NCBI RefSeq assembly: GCF_016613415.1
Contig: NZ_JACWCT010000022.1
Span: 30,483-94,482 of the forward strand
From: Methylobacterium ajmalii
GTDB taxonomy: Bacteria > Pseudomonadota > Alphaproteobacteria > Rhizobiales > Beijerinckiaceae
DNA length: 64,000 nucleotides
Direction: 5' to 3'
Shown: piece after piece, positions 46,604 through 55,306 of the stretch
How positions within the stretch are numbered: position 1 is the stretch's first letter
How the letters are laid out: every line of letters begins with the position of its first letter
Notes under the pieces: generated by a model
The model's database searches: none
Told to the model about the DNA's origin: nothing
The model's input: only the letters and a program-made list of their open reading frames with translations
Program-made: the position numbers and the translations under genes

Positions 46604-47469
46604 CGCGCCGCTCCCCTTCCGCCCTGCGTCGGGCCGCGCTCGCCGATCTCGAGGGCCTGCGCGCCCGCCACCCGGCGGTCTTCCGGCCCTCGTGGTCCCG
46701 CCGAGCCGCGGTGGTCGGCACCCTCGCCGTGATCCTCGGCCTCGCGGCCTTCGCGATGGTCCGGCTCGATTTCTCGCTCCTGCGCATCGTCCACGGCCTG
46801 CATCGGCTGGGCGAGTTCGCCGGCATGATGCTGCCGCCCTCGGCCGAAGGGCGCCTCGCGCTGTTCCTGTCGGCGCTCGGCGAGACCCTGGCGATCGCGT
46901 TCCTCGGCACGCTGACGGCGGCCTGCCTCGCCTTTCCGGTGGCGTTTCTCGCCGCCCGCAACGTGGTGCCCAACCCCTTCCTGCGCTTCGGCGTGCGCCG
47001 CGGCTTCGACGTGATCCGCTCCGTCGACGTGCTGATCTGGGCGCTGATCTGGATCAACGTCGTCGGCCTCGGCCCCTTCGCCGGGGCGCTCGCCATCGCC
47101 TGCTCGGATTTCGGGGCGCTCGGAAAACTCTTCTCCGAGGCGATCGAGACCGCCGACCGCAAGGCGTCGGAGGGCGTCACCGCGTCGGGCGGCTCGCGGC
47201 TGCACCGGGTGCGGTTCGGCCTGGTGCCGGCGGTGCTCCCGGTCCTGGCGAGCCAGGTTCTCTACTTCTTCGAATCGAACACCCGCTCGGCCACCATCAT
47301 CGGCATCGTCGGGGCGGGCGGCATCGGCCAGTACCTGACCGAGCTGATCCGGGTGCTGGAGATGCAGCAGGTCGCCTTCCTGGTGCTGATGATCCTCGTC
47401 ACCGTGGCGCTGATCGACCTCGTCTCGGGCCGCCTGCGCCGGGCGATCATCGGGGGCCCGGCGCACTGA
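46600..47469 (+). CDS. phnE: Phosphonate ABC transporter permease (second copy)
   Basis: The 289-residue permease is related to the preceding PhnE (same 'LGKLFSEAIE' and 'IIGIVGAGGIGQYL' motifs). It starts at a GTG that overlaps the previous stop by four bases (GTGA), with GGAGG seven bases upstream, so translation is coupled. Two unequal PhnE subunits are common in rhizobial-type phosphonate transporters, where they form a heterodimer. It ends the cluster in this window; no C-P lyase core (phnG-M) follows. Confidence 0.92.
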   Translation: MTRRSPSALRRAALADLEGLRARHPAVFRPSWSRRAAVVGTLAVILGLAAFAMVRLDFSLLRIVHGLHRLGEFAGMMLPPSAEGRLALFLSALGETLAIAFLGTLTAACLAFPVAFLAARNVVPNPFLRFGVRRGFDVIRSVDVLIWALIWINVVGLGPFAGALAIACSDFGALGKLFSEAIETADRKASEGVTASGGSRLHRVRFGLVPAVLPVLASQVLYFFESNTRSATIIGIVGAGGIGQYLTELIRVLEMQQVAFLVLMILVTVALIDLVSGRLRRAIIGGPAH

Positions 47470-47673
47470 TCCCGAGGGGTTAGGGGCCTGATTCCACCGG
47501 GTTTTCGCAGGCGCGACGGGCTGCGAGAACCTCGCGCGGCGCGCGTGTCTTCCCGATTGTCTTCCCCCGGGAGCGGCGCCTATAAGCCGGCTGTCTCATC
47601 CGTCCCTTGCGGCGTCGAGAGCCTCGCCGGGCGCTCTCCGCGCGCCGGGGCGATCAATCCGCCGGGGAGCGCC

Positions 47674-48420
47674 ATGGCCGGGCATTCACAGTTCAAGAAC
47701 ATCATGCACCGCAAGGGCCGCGTCGACGCGGTCCGCTCGAAGGTGTTTTCCAAGCTCGCCCGCGAGATCACCGTGGCGGCCAAGCTCGGCACGCCGGACC
47801 CCTCGATGAACCCGCGCCTGCGCGCCGCGATTCTCGCGGCCCGGGCCGAGAACATGCCCAAGGACAACATCGAGCGCGCCATCAAGAAGGCGGCCGGGGG
47901 CGACGCGGAGAACTACGAGGAGGTCCGCTACGAGGGCTACGGTCCCGGCGGCGCCGCGCTGATCGTCGAGGCGCAGACCGACAACCGCAACCGCACCGCG
48001 TCCGACGTCCGCTCGGCCTTCACCAAGTCCGGCGGCAGCCTCGCCGAGACCGGCGCCGTGTCGTTCATGTTCGACCATGTCGGCCTCGTCGCCTTCGACG
48101 CCAAGGTGGCCGACGCCGACACGATGCTGGAAGCCGCCATCGAGGCCGGCGCCGACGACGTGAAGTCGGACGAGGGCGGCCACGAGGTCATCTGCGAGCA
48201 GGGCGCGATGGGCGAGGTCTCCAAGACCCTCGAGGCCCGCTTCGGCGAGCCCCGCCGCACCGCCCTGATCTGGCGCGCCCAGAACACCGTCGACGTCGAC
48301 GACGAGACCGCCGAGAAGCTGATCCGCCTCGTCGAGACCATCGAGGACCAGGACGACGTGCAGAACGTCTTCGTGAACTTCGCGGTGTCGGACGCGATGA
48401 TGGCGAAGATGCAGGGGTGA
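47674..48420 (+). CDS. yebC: YebC/PmpR family translation or DNA-binding regulator
   Basis: The 248-residue protein starts '[19 protein letters not shown]' and contains '[27 protein letters not shown]' and '[12 protein letters not shown]', which are conserved in YebC. It has the usual three-domain length. Family members have been described as DNA-binding transcription regulators, and recent work points to a role at ribosomes stalled on proline stretches. It is a single gene with GGGGAG four to five bases before the ATG. Function by family is secure, the exact mode less so. Confidence 0.94.
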   Translation: MAGHSQFKNIMHRKGRVDAVRSKVFSKLAREITVAAKLGTPDPSMNPRLRAAILAARAENMPKDNIERAIKKAAGGDAENYEEVRYEGYGPGGAALIVEAQTDNRNRTASDVRSAFTKSGGSLAETGAVSFMFDHVGLVAFDAKVADADTMLEAAIEAGADDVKSDEGGHEVICEQGAMGEVSKTLEARFGEPRRTALIWRAQNTVDVDDETAEKLIRLVETIEDQDDVQNVFVNFAVSDAMMAKMQG

Positions 48421-48532
48421 GGCTGAAGGGGCGGTCATCCATGACCGCTCCTTGAGCCTCACAGGGTCATCCCTGCCCCTGATGACAGTAATTTTTCGCA
48501 AGATTGTTCTGCCCCACCCGCGACCTCATCCT

Positions 48533-48652
48533 GAAGTGCGGGCGATCGAAGATCGCTGAGCCTCGAAGGAGGGTTCCAGGGATCGCGGAGATTTCTGGAG
48601 CCCTCCTTCGAGGTCAGTCGATCTTTGATCGACTAACACCTCAGGATGAGGT
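48533..48652. repeat. Long palindromic intergenic repeat, family B (copy 2)
   Basis: A second copy of the 120-base element seen at 40582-40703. The outer arms are ACCTCATCCTGA...TCAGGATGAGGT, with inner arms CCTCGAAGGAGG...CCTCCTTCGAGG. The small terminal hairpin differs here (GTCGATCTTTGATCGAC instead of GCTTGCTTCGCAAGC). It lies between yebC and the histidine kinase gene, which converge on it. Confidence 0.85.
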
Positions 48653-48697
48653 GGGAGGGTGGGACCTGTCGCCTGCTTCGGCTTTCGCCCGACCCAC

Positions 48698-50023
48698 TCA
48701 CCCCGGCAGCCGCAGCCGCGCCCGCAGACCCCCCATCGCCGACCTGTCGAGCTCCAGCCCGCCGCCATAGAGCTCCGCCAGTTCCGTGGTGATGGCGAGC
48801 CCGAAGCCGTGGCCCGGCACGGTCTCGTCGAGGCGCCGGCCGCGTTGCGCCACCGCCGCCAGGGCCTCCGGCCCGAGGCCCGGCCCGTCATCCTCGATCC
48901 GGACCACGATGTCGCTGCCCGCGGCGTCGGCCGACACCCGTACCGCGCGGGTGCACCAGGTGCAGGCATTGTCGATCAGGTTGCCCAGCATCTCGTCGAG
49001 GTCTTGCGGGTCGCAGGCCGCCGCGAGGCCGGGCGGGATCGCGGACGTGATCCGCACGCCCTTCTCGGCGTGCAGGCGCTCCAGGGCCGATGCGAGGTCG
49101 GCGACCGGGCCGGCGAGGTCCGTGCGGATCCGGGTCGCCCCGGTCAGCGCGGCGCTGCGGGCCCGGCGCAGGTGGTGACGCACGCCGCGGTCGAGGCTGC
49201 CGACGAGGTGCGCCAGGCGCCCGTCCGGGTCGCGGCCGGGCTCCGACAGGGCGAGGCTCAGGGTGGCGAGCGGCGTCTTCAGCCCGTGGGCGAGGTTCGC
49301 CACATGGGTGCGGGCCTGGGCGAGCTGCGCGGCGTTCTGGTCGAGGAGGGCGTTGATCTCGGCGGCGAGCGGCCGGACCTCCGCCGGTTGGGAATCGGGC
49401 ACCCGCTCGCGCTGCCCGGCCCGCACCGCTTCGAGTTCCCGGCGCAGCCGGTCGAGGGGCTTGAGGCCGAGGCGCACCTGCGCCACCGCGCCGGCGGCGA
49501 GGCACAGGCCCAGCACCCCGAGGCTCGCCGCGAGCGCCAGGCCCGCCTCGCGCAGCGGCCCCCAGAGGGCGGCGCGCGGCGCGCTCGCAAGGACCACGGT
49601 GCCGTCCGGGAGGGACAGGACCCGCAGGATCAGCGCCTCGCCGCGCGGGCCGGTTCCGTCCGCGGGACGGGGCCGGTCGTCGTCCGCCTCCGGGACCTGC
49701 GGGGGAGCGAGGTCGCGCCCGGCGAGGGAGGCGGAGCCGAGCGTCGCCGCGCCCCGCCGCACCTGCCAGGCCCAGCCCGAGCCCGGTCGGTCGAAGGGCG
49801 GCGCGTCGAGGTCGCGCGACAGGCGCAAGGCCGGGCCCGGCTCCAGCCCCGAGACCAGGGAGACGATCTGCGCGTCGAGCCGGGACTCGATCTGCCCGCG
49901 CACGAAGCGCGCGAGGATCAGCCCGATGGCGAGGCCCGCCACCACCAGCGCCGCCACGATCAGCGCCAGCGCCGCGAGGAGCAGGCGCCGGCGCAGGGAG
50001 CCGATCTGGCCTAAGCCCGTCAC
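48698..50023 (-). CDS. Membrane sensor histidine kinase
   Basis: The 441-residue kinase has TM1 at about residues 13-37, a periplasmic region of about 120 residues with an acidic Pro-rich patch ('PEADDDRPRPADG'), and TM2 at about 159-181. A HAMP-like linker leads to the H box 'LAHGLKTPLATL' (His 246), N box 'NLIDNACTW', and G boxes 'EDDGPGLG' and 'GHGFGLAI'. The acidic patch recalls PhoQ-type sensors of cations. It starts with a GTG overlapping the response regulator stop by four bases (GTGA), so the pair is translationally coupled. Confidence 0.9.
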   Translation of the reverse strand: MTGLGQIGSLRRRLLLAALALIVAALVVAGLAIGLILARFVRGQIESRLDAQIVSLVSGLEPGPALRLSRDLDAPPFDRPGSGWAWQVRRGAATLGSASLAGRDLAPPQVPEADDDRPRPADGTGPRGEALILRVLSLPDGTVVLASAPRAALWGPLREAGLALAASLGVLGLCLAAGAVAQVRLGLKPLDRLRRELEAVRAGQRERVPDSQPAEVRPLAAEINALLDQNAAQLAQARTHVANLAHGLKTPLATLSLALSEPGRDPDGRLAHLVGSLDRGVRHHLRRARSAALTGATRIRTDLAGPVADLASALERLHAEKGVRITSAIPPGLAAACDPQDLDEMLGNLIDNACTWCTRAVRVSADAAGSDIVVRIEDDGPGLGPEALAAVAQRGRRLDETVPGHGFGLAITTELAELYGGGLELDRSAMGGLRARLRLPG

Positions 50024-50688
50024 GCCGCCTCGCCCGCGGTGAGCCGGTAGCCGTGGCCGCGCACGGTCTCGATCCGGGCCGGGGCGATCTTGCGGCGTAA
50101 GCGCGTGATGATGACCTCGACCGAGTTCGAATCGACCTCCGCGTCGCCCTCGTAGACCCGTTCCAGCAATTCGCCCCGGGGCACCACCCCGTCGCGGCGC
50201 AGGATCAGGCAGGACAGGACCCGCCATTCGAGGGCGGTGAGCTTGAGCGGCAGCCCGTCGCGGGTGAAGGCGCCGAGGCCGGGATCGAAGGTGATCGGGC
50301 CGCAGGCGATGCTCGTCGCCCCGTGGGCGGCGGCGCGGCGCACCAGCGCCCGCAGGCGGATCACCAGCTCCTCGACCCGGAACGGCTTGACCAGGTAATC
50401 GTCGGCCCCGGCCTTGAAGCCCGCCACCTTGTCGCTCCAGGCGTCCCGCGCGGTGAGAATCAGCACCGGCAGGGTGCGGCCCGCCGCCCGCCAGCCCTGC
50501 AGCACCGCGATCCCGTCGCGCTTCGGCAGGCCGAGATCGAGCACCGCCGCGTCGTAGGTCTCGGTGTCGCCGAGATGCGCGCCGTCCTCGCCGTTGCGGG
50601 CGTGGTCGACGGCGCAATTCTCGGCGCGCAGGACCCGCAGGATCTCGGCGGCCAGCGCCGCGTCGTCCTCGACGAGCAGGAGCTTCAT
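50020..50688 (-). CDS. OmpR/PhoB-family response regulator
   Basis: The 222-residue protein has a receiver domain with acidic residues in 'LLVEDD', phospho-acceptor Asp 51 in 'AVLDLGLPK' and Lys in 'YLVKPF'. The C-terminal winged helix contains 'TALEWRVLSCLILRRDGVV', 'VEVIITRLRRKI' and 'RGHGYRL'. It is first in the unit with the histidine kinase and is divergent from the OB-fold membrane protein, a probable target. Repeats in the gap fit an OmpR-type site (50749-50776). Confidence 0.93.
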   Translation of the reverse strand: MKLLLVEDDAALAAEILRVLRAENCAVDHARNGEDGAHLGDTETYDAAVLDLGLPKRDGIAVLQGWRAAGRTLPVLILTARDAWSDKVAGFKAGADDYLVKPFRVEELVIRLRALVRRAAAHGATSIACGPITFDPGLGAFTRDGLPLKLTALEWRVLSCLILRRDGVVPRGELLERVYEGDAEVDSNSVEVIITRLRRKIAPARIETVRGHGYRLTAGEAA

Positions 50689-50748
50689 GGGCGGATGACT
50701 CGGAGGTGGGAACGCGGATTCCGCCGTAGTCCCGGCTGTTTAACCGAA

Positions 50749-50776
50749 CCTGAACGGCGAGGTTCAGGCCCGGTTC
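50749..50776. promoter_or_regulatory. Candidate response-regulator binding region
   Basis: The divergent gap holds an inverted repeat, CCTGAAC (50749-50755) and GTTCAGG (50762-50768), and an 11-base-spaced direct repeat, GGTTC at 50761-50765 and 50772-50776. A direct repeat with one helical turn is typical for OmpR/PhoP-type regulators. It lies between the regulator gene and the gene at 50836, so both autoregulation and target control are plausible. Confidence 0.45.
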
Positions 50777-50835
50777 CCGGGCCCTGACGTAGAAGAGCGC
50801 CAACCCGGAAGGGCCCCAATGACAGGAACACGCCG

Positions 50836-51525
50836 ATGACCGACCACACCACCATCGAGGGCAAGGCCACCGAGATCGAGACCGCCAAGGTCGAGACCGG
50901 CGCGACCGAGACCGTCGCACCCGCCCCGCGCACCAAGCCCCGCCGCGGCCTCCTCGTCGGCGCCGTCGCGGTGCCGCTGGCGCTCGGCGCCGTCGGGCTC
51001 TCGCTCGCCCAGCCGGCGCAGACCCCGCTCACCCCCGTCGCCCCCGTCGCCGTGAGCGCTCTGGCGCCGTCTGGCGCCACCGCCGCCAAGGGCGAGGTCG
51101 CCGAGATGTTCGGCAACAAGTTCATCCTTCAGGACGGCACCGGCCGCGCGCTGGTCGAGACCGGCCGGGCCGGCGAGGGCGGCACCCTGGTCGCCAAGGG
51201 CGAGAGCGTGACGGTGCAGGGCCGGTTCGAGAACGGCTTCCTCCACGCCAGCGCGCTCACCCGGGCCGACGGCAAGATCGAACCCTTGCGCCCGATGGGC
51301 CCGCCCCCCGGCGGCCTCGACTGGGCGAAGGACAAGGCCGGGCTGGGGCCGACCATCGACGTCCCGGCCCTCACCAAGGCGGTCACGGATGCCGGCTACT
51401 CGGACGTGCGTGTCGCCGGCCGCGGCCCGCGCCACCTCGACGTGGCGGCCAAGGGCCAGGACGGCAAGGAGCGGATGCTCCATGTCGGCTTCGACGGGCA
51501 GATCCGCGAGAAGCGGGTGTTCTGA
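50836..51525 (+). CDS. Membrane-anchored OB-fold / PepSY-like protein, probable target of the two-component system
   Basis: The 229-residue protein has a Glu/Thr-rich cytoplasmic start, then one membrane segment at about residues 39-58 ('GLLVGAVAVPLALGAVGL'). Two extracytoplasmic modules follow. The first (about 80-150), 'KGEVAEMFGNKFILQDGTG' and 'KGESVTVQGRFENGFLHAS', resembles the bacterial OB-fold of YgiW/YdeI stress proteins. The second (about 175-229) looks PepSY-like. In other bacteria such proteins are induced by PhoP-, BasS- or QseB-type systems. The divergent two-component genes fit that pattern, but function is unproven. Confidence 0.65.
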   Translation: MTDHTTIEGKATEIETAKVETGATETVAPAPRTKPRRGLLVGAVAVPLALGAVGLSLAQPAQTPLTPVAPVAVSALAPSGATAAKGEVAEMFGNKFILQDGTGRALVETGRAGEGGTLVAKGESVTVQGRFENGFLHASALTRADGKIEPLRPMGPPPGGLDWAKDKAGLGPTIDVPALTKAVTDAGYSDVRVAGRGPRHLDVAAKGQDGKERMLHVGFDGQIREKRVF

Positions 51526-51851
51526 GGGGCGTGACGGGCTCGGCCCGACAGTGTCGGGCCGCCTCGCATGAGGCGGGCTGTCCGAAAAAAAGGAGAGGCG
51601 CGGATTTCCCCCTCCCCCCTCTTCGGGGTAGGGTGCTCCACGGAGTGGGGCGGGAGAGGGGAACCACGTTTCCGGAAAAGACTGAGCCGTTCTGAAGGGC
51701 GCGCTCTGGATCAGCGTCGCGCTGCCCCTCTCCCGCCCGGCGCACGAGTGCTTCGCACTCGCAGCCGGGCACCCTCCCCCGCAGAGAGGGGAGGGGAAAG
51801 CCCACGTCAGCGTAGGGGCTGATCGATCGCGTCCCATCGTCTGAGCCGACG
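51526..51851. repeat. 326-base spacer: terminator-like hairpin plus family A repeat (copy 3)
   Basis: The spacer starts with a strong hairpin CGGCCCGACA (51541-51550) / TGTCGGGCCG (51552-51561), probably the terminator of the OB-fold gene. GGCTGTCCGA (51576-51585) and C-rich runs CCCCTCCCCCCTC follow, then inverted arms near 51723-51795 (CCCCTCTCCCGCC, GCACGAGTGC, GCACTCGCAG). This is related to the repeats at 13.9 and 30.4 kb. No gene is recognisable in it. Confidence 0.6.
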
Positions 51852-52619
51852 TCACAACGTCGCCAGCACGCCCCCGTCCACGTAGAGGATCTGGCCGTTG
51901 ACAAAATCCGAGGCGGACGAGGCCAGGAAGATCGCCGCGCCCTGCAGCTCCTCCACCCGGCCCCAGCGCCCGGCCGGGGTGCGGTTCCTCAGCCAGGCGT
52001 CGAAGTCGGGGTTCTCGATCAGGGCCTGGTTGAGCGGCGTCGCGAAGTAGCCCGGGCCGATGCCGTTCACCTGCAGGCCGTGGCGGGCCCAGTCGGTGCA
52101 CATGCCCTTGGTCAGGTTCTTCACCGCGCCCTTCGAGGCGGTGTAGGGGGCGATCGAGTAGCGCGCCGCCTCGCTCTGGAGGCTGGCGATGTTGATGATC
52201 TTGCCCCGCTTGCGTCCGATCATGTGCCGGGCCACCGCCTGGCCGACATAGAACACGCTGTCGAGGTTGACCCGCATCAGCTCGTGCCAGGTCTCGACGG
52301 AATACTCCTCGAGCGGCGCGCGGCGCTGGATGCCGGCATTGTTGACCAGGATGTCGAGGGGGCCGATCTCGGCCTCGATCCGGTCGACGCCCGCCTTCAC
52401 GGCGGCCGCATCCGACACGTCGAAGGCCGCAGCCTCGGCCGTGATGCCCTCGTTCCGCAGCTCCGCCACGGCGCCGTCGAGCTTTGCCGCATCGCGGCCG
52501 TTGAGCACGATCGCCGCTCCCGCGCGGCCGAGGCCGAGCGCCAGCGACAGGCCGATGCCCTGGCTGGAGCCGGTCACCAGGGCACGGCGGCCCGACAGAT
52601 CGAACAAGGCGGTCGACAC
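51852..52619 (-). CDS. SDR-family oxidoreductase, gluconate 5-dehydrogenase-like
   Basis: The 255-residue classical SDR has cofactor motif 'TGSSQGIG', the 'NNAG' motif, the catalytic Ser in 'NIASLQSEAARYS', and Tyr-x-x-x-Lys 'YTASK'. Similarity is strongest to gluconate 5-dehydrogenases (IdnO/Gno) and 2-deoxygluconate dehydrogenases. It starts at GTG 52619 after GGGAGGAG. It is divergent from a zinc alcohol dehydrogenase of L-idonate type, with a LacI gene next to it, so a role in idonate/gluconate breakdown is suggested. Confidence 0.85.
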   Translation of the reverse strand: MSTALFDLSGRRALVTGSSQGIGLSLALGLGRAGAAIVLNGRDAAKLDGAVAELRNEGITAEAAAFDVSDAAAVKAGVDRIEAEIGPLDILVNNAGIQRRAPLEEYSVETWHELMRVNLDSVFYVGQAVARHMIGRKRGKIINIASLQSEAARYSIAPYTASKGAVKNLTKGMCTDWARHGLQVNGIGPGYFATPLNQALIENPDFDAWLRNRTPAGRWGRVEELQGAAIFLASSASDFVNGQILYVDGGVLATL

Positions 52620-52700
52620 CGGCGAACTCCTCCCCGACGCGCTCCGGCCGGCGACCTTCGGGCCGCTCCTTGCGGTTGCGCTCGTACCCGAAGGGAAGCA

Positions 52701-52714
52701 TGGTACCGATACCA
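52701..52714. promoter_or_regulatory. Candidate LacI/GntR-type operator
   Basis: TGGTACCGATACCA is a palindrome with 5-base arms (TGGTA/TACCA) around CCGA. It lies in the 162-base divergent gap between the SDR gene (start 52619) and the zinc dehydrogenase (start 52782). It resembles gluconate-type LacI operators of the TACCGGTA kind. The LacI gene at 53831 is the likely regulator. Confidence 0.5.
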
Positions 52715-52781
52715 AGGCAAGCGGCATCGCGGCGCCGGTGATCCGGCCGCCAGCGAGCCCACCGGGAGGAGATGTTTGGCC

Positions 52782-53822
52782 ATGACGCTCGCCGCGCGCA
52801 TCCACGCCGCCAAGGACCTGCGGGTCGAGACGATCTCGCTGCGCGAGCCGGAGGCGGACGAGGTCGTGGTCGCGCTCGGCGCGGGCGGCATCTGCGGCTC
52901 GGACCTGTCCTATTACGGAAAGGGCCGGGTCGGGGATTTCAGCTTGCGCGAGCCGATGGTGCTCGGCCACGAGGTCGCCGGCACGGTGACGCGGGTGGGC
53001 AACGCGGTCACCGGCGTGAAGCCGGGCGACCGGGTCGCGGTCGATCCGAGCCGTCCGTGCCTCGCTTGCGACTATTGCCGCGCCGGCCGCTCGAACCTGT
53101 GCCGCAACATGCGGTTCTTCGGCTCGGCGGCGATCTTCCCGCATGTCCAGGGCGGCTTCAGCGAGCTCTTCCTCGCCCGGGCCGACCAGTGCGTGCCGAT
53201 CCCCGACACGATGCCGATGCGGGTCGCGGCCTGCGGCGAGCCCCTGGCGGTGGCGCTCCACGGGATCCGGCGGGCCGGCGAGCTCCTGGGCCGCCACGTC
53301 CTCATCGCCGGGGCCGGGCCGATCGGGCTCCTGTGCCTGATGGCGGCGCGGCTCGCGGGGGCGCGCCGGATCGTCTGCACCGATCTCGCCGAGGCGCCGC
53401 TCGCCATCGCCCGCGAGATCGGCGCGGCCGAGACCATCAATGTGGCCTCGCAGCCCGAGCGGCTCGCCGCCTACGAGGCCGACAAGGGCACCTTCGACGT
53501 CGCGCTGGAAGCCACCGGCGCGCCCGCGGCGCTCGCCTCGCTGTTCCGGGTGGTGCGGCCCGGCGGCCGGGTGGTGCAGCTCGGCATGATGCCGCCGGGC
53601 GACGTGCCGGTGCCGGCCAATCTCCTGATGGCCCGCGAGATCGATTTCGTCGGCGCCTTCCGCTTCCACGAGGAGTACCGCACCGCCATCGCGCTCCTGG
53701 CCTCCGGCCGGATCGACGTCGCGCCGATCCTGTCGGCCGAGCTGCCGATGTCCCGGGCCGACGAGGCCTTCGCGCTCGCCGCCGACCGCAGCCGGGCGAT
53801 CAAGGTCCACCTCGCCTTCTAG
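52782..53822 (+). CDS. Zinc-dependent alcohol dehydrogenase, L-idonate 5-dehydrogenase-like
   Basis: The 346-residue MDR protein has catalytic zinc ligands in 'GICGSD' and 'GHEVAG', four structural-zinc cysteines in 'CLACDYCRAGRSNLC', and a Rossmann motif 'AGAGPIG'. It matches the L-idonate/sorbitol dehydrogenase group. GGGAGGAG lies upstream of the ATG. It is divergent from the gluconate 5-dehydrogenase-like SDR and 8 bases ahead of a LacI-type regulator, so it probably oxidises a sugar acid such as L-idonate to 5-ketogluconate, which the SDR would reduce. Confidence 0.87.
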   Translation: MTLAARIHAAKDLRVETISLREPEADEVVVALGAGGICGSDLSYYGKGRVGDFSLREPMVLGHEVAGTVTRVGNAVTGVKPGDRVAVDPSRPCLACDYCRAGRSNLCRNMRFFGSAAIFPHVQGGFSELFLARADQCVPIPDTMPMRVAACGEPLAVALHGIRRAGELLGRHVLIAGAGPIGLLCLMAARLAGARRIVCTDLAEAPLAIAREIGAAETINVASQPERLAAYEADKGTFDVALEATGAPAALASLFRVVRPGGRVVQLGMMPPGDVPVPANLLMAREIDFVGAFRFHEEYRTAIALLASGRIDVAPILSAELPMSRADEAFALAADRSRAIKVHLAF

Positions 53823-53830
53823 GCCGGCCG

Positions 53831-54865
53831 ATGGCCGACGGGTCCACGCCCCCGCGCCGGGCACCGACGATGCGCGACGTGTCGCGCCTCGCCGGCGTCT
53901 CGCCGATGACGGTCTCGCGCACGCTGGCCGCGCCCGCCCGCGTCTCGCAGGAGACGCGAGCGCGGGTGCTGGCGGCGGTGGACCGGCTCGGCTACGTGCC
54001 GGACCGCGGCGCCGGGAGCCTGTCGTCGCGGCGCACCGGCTTCGTCGCCCTGATCGTCCCGACCCTGACCAACCCGAACTTCGCCGACACCGCCGCCGGC
54101 CTCACCGCCGTGCTGCGCCCGCGCGGCTACCAGCCGCTGATCGGGGTCACCGGCTACTCGGTCGCGGAGGAGGAGACGGTCCTGCGCGCGATGCTGTCGC
54201 GCCGCCCGGACGCGATCGTGGTGTCGGGGATGCACCGCTCGTCTCGCGCCCGCGACCTCCTCGCCCGGGCCGGGGTGCCGGTGGTGGAGATCTGGGACCG
54301 GCCGGAGGCGCCGATCGACCGGGCGGTGGGCTTCTCGAACTACGAGGTCGGACGGCTGGCGGCACGGACCCTCGCGGGTCTCGGCGCCGCCCGCATCGCC
54401 GGCCTCGGGCCGGAGCGCATCGGCGAGGTCCGGGATTTCCGCGGCGAGGAGCGCCTGCGCGGCTTTCGCGACGGTCTCGCCGAGGCGGGCCGTGCCGACG
54501 ATCTGGTCCTGCACCACGGCCGCGCGGCCGGCGCCTTCGCGCACGGGGCCGAGGCGCTGGCGGAGCTCGTCGCCCGCGGGGGCGCCGAGGCGGTCTTCCT
54601 CGTCTCCGACATCTCGGCCTTCGGGGCGCTGATGGAGTGCCAGCGCCGCGGGATCCGGGTGCCGCAGGACGTGAGGCTCCTGGGCTTCGGCGATTTCGAG
54701 ATCGGCCGCCAATGCGTGCCGCGCCTCTCCACCATCGCGGTCGATCCCGACGAGATCGGCCGGCGCACCGGCGCCCTGCTGCTCGGGCTCCTCGACGGCG
54801 GGGCGGGGGAACCGGCGGTGATCGACCTCGGGTTCAGGCTGCTCCTGCGGGAGAGCACCGGCTAG
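53831..54865 (+). CDS. LacI-family transcriptional regulator (sugar-acid type)
   Basis: The 344-residue protein has an N-terminal HTH ('MRDVSRLAGVSPMTVSRTL') and hinge helix, and a periplasmic-binding-like effector domain ('LGFGDFEIGRQ', 'STIAVDPDEIGRRTG'). This is the GntR/IdnR type of LacI proteins. It sits eight bases after the idonate-type dehydrogenase stop, so it is co-transcribed with it. It most likely acts at the TGGTACCGATACCA site between the two dehydrogenases. Confidence 0.9.
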   Translation: MADGSTPPRRAPTMRDVSRLAGVSPMTVSRTLAAPARVSQETRARVLAAVDRLGYVPDRGAGSLSSRRTGFVALIVPTLTNPNFADTAAGLTAVLRPRGYQPLIGVTGYSVAEEETVLRAMLSRRPDAIVVSGMHRSSRARDLLARAGVPVVEIWDRPEAPIDRAVGFSNYEVGRLAARTLAGLGAARIAGLGPERIGEVRDFRGEERLRGFRDGLAEAGRADDLVLHHGRAAGAFAHGAEALAELVARGGAEAVFLVSDISAFGALMECQRRGIRVPQDVRLLGFGDFEIGRQCVPRLSTIAVDPDEIGRRTGALLLGLLDGGAGEPAVIDLGFRLLLRESTG

Positions 54866-55003
54866 GCAGATTTCGCCGAAGTGGTGACCGGTTCGGCGCC
54901 GAAAATCTGCGACAGAACAAGAACCCAAGCGGTTAAAGCGTTGGCCTGCCAACGCAGGTCGGCTTGGGGTCGCGACGGGAGCCGAGGTCGCGAGCCTCGC
55001 GGG

Positions 55004-55219
55004 TCAGGCCACGCGCGGCCGGGGCGCCGGGCGGGGCCGCAGCACCGGGGCGACGGCGTCGTGACCTTCTTCCACCGGGCTGCGTTGAGCGGCCCGGGGC
55101 TGCTCGACCAGCGGAAACAGGTCCTGCAGCCCGCGCGAGACGCCGGCGAGCACCGGCGCGAAGGGGCCGACGAACGGGGAGGGGGCCGTGTCGGCCTTGA
55201 CGAAGCGGGAGTTGGACAT
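55004..55219 (-). CDS. Small hypothetical protein
   Basis: A 71-codon frame starts 'MSNSRFVKADTAPSPFVGPF', contains 'LVEQPRAAQRSPVEEGHDAV', and ends in a Pro/Arg-rich tail 'LRPRPAPRPRVA'. No domain is recognised and no strong ribosome site lies before the ATG at 55219. The frame lies alone between a LacI gene and the DUF3750 gene. The serine-rich start and ordered middle look more like a protein than the shadow frames around it, but I am only moderately sure it is expressed. Confidence 0.45.
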   Translation of the reverse strand: MSNSRFVKADTAPSPFVGPFAPVLAGVSRGLQDLFPLVEQPRAAQRSPVEEGHDAVAPVLRPRPAPRPRVA

Positions 55220-55306
55220 GTCGCACTGCAAACCTGTGGGCGAGAGTTAACGCGCCGCAACACGGTTTGGTTCAATGCGGATGCCCGACGATCGCCGGGC
55301 CGGCCT

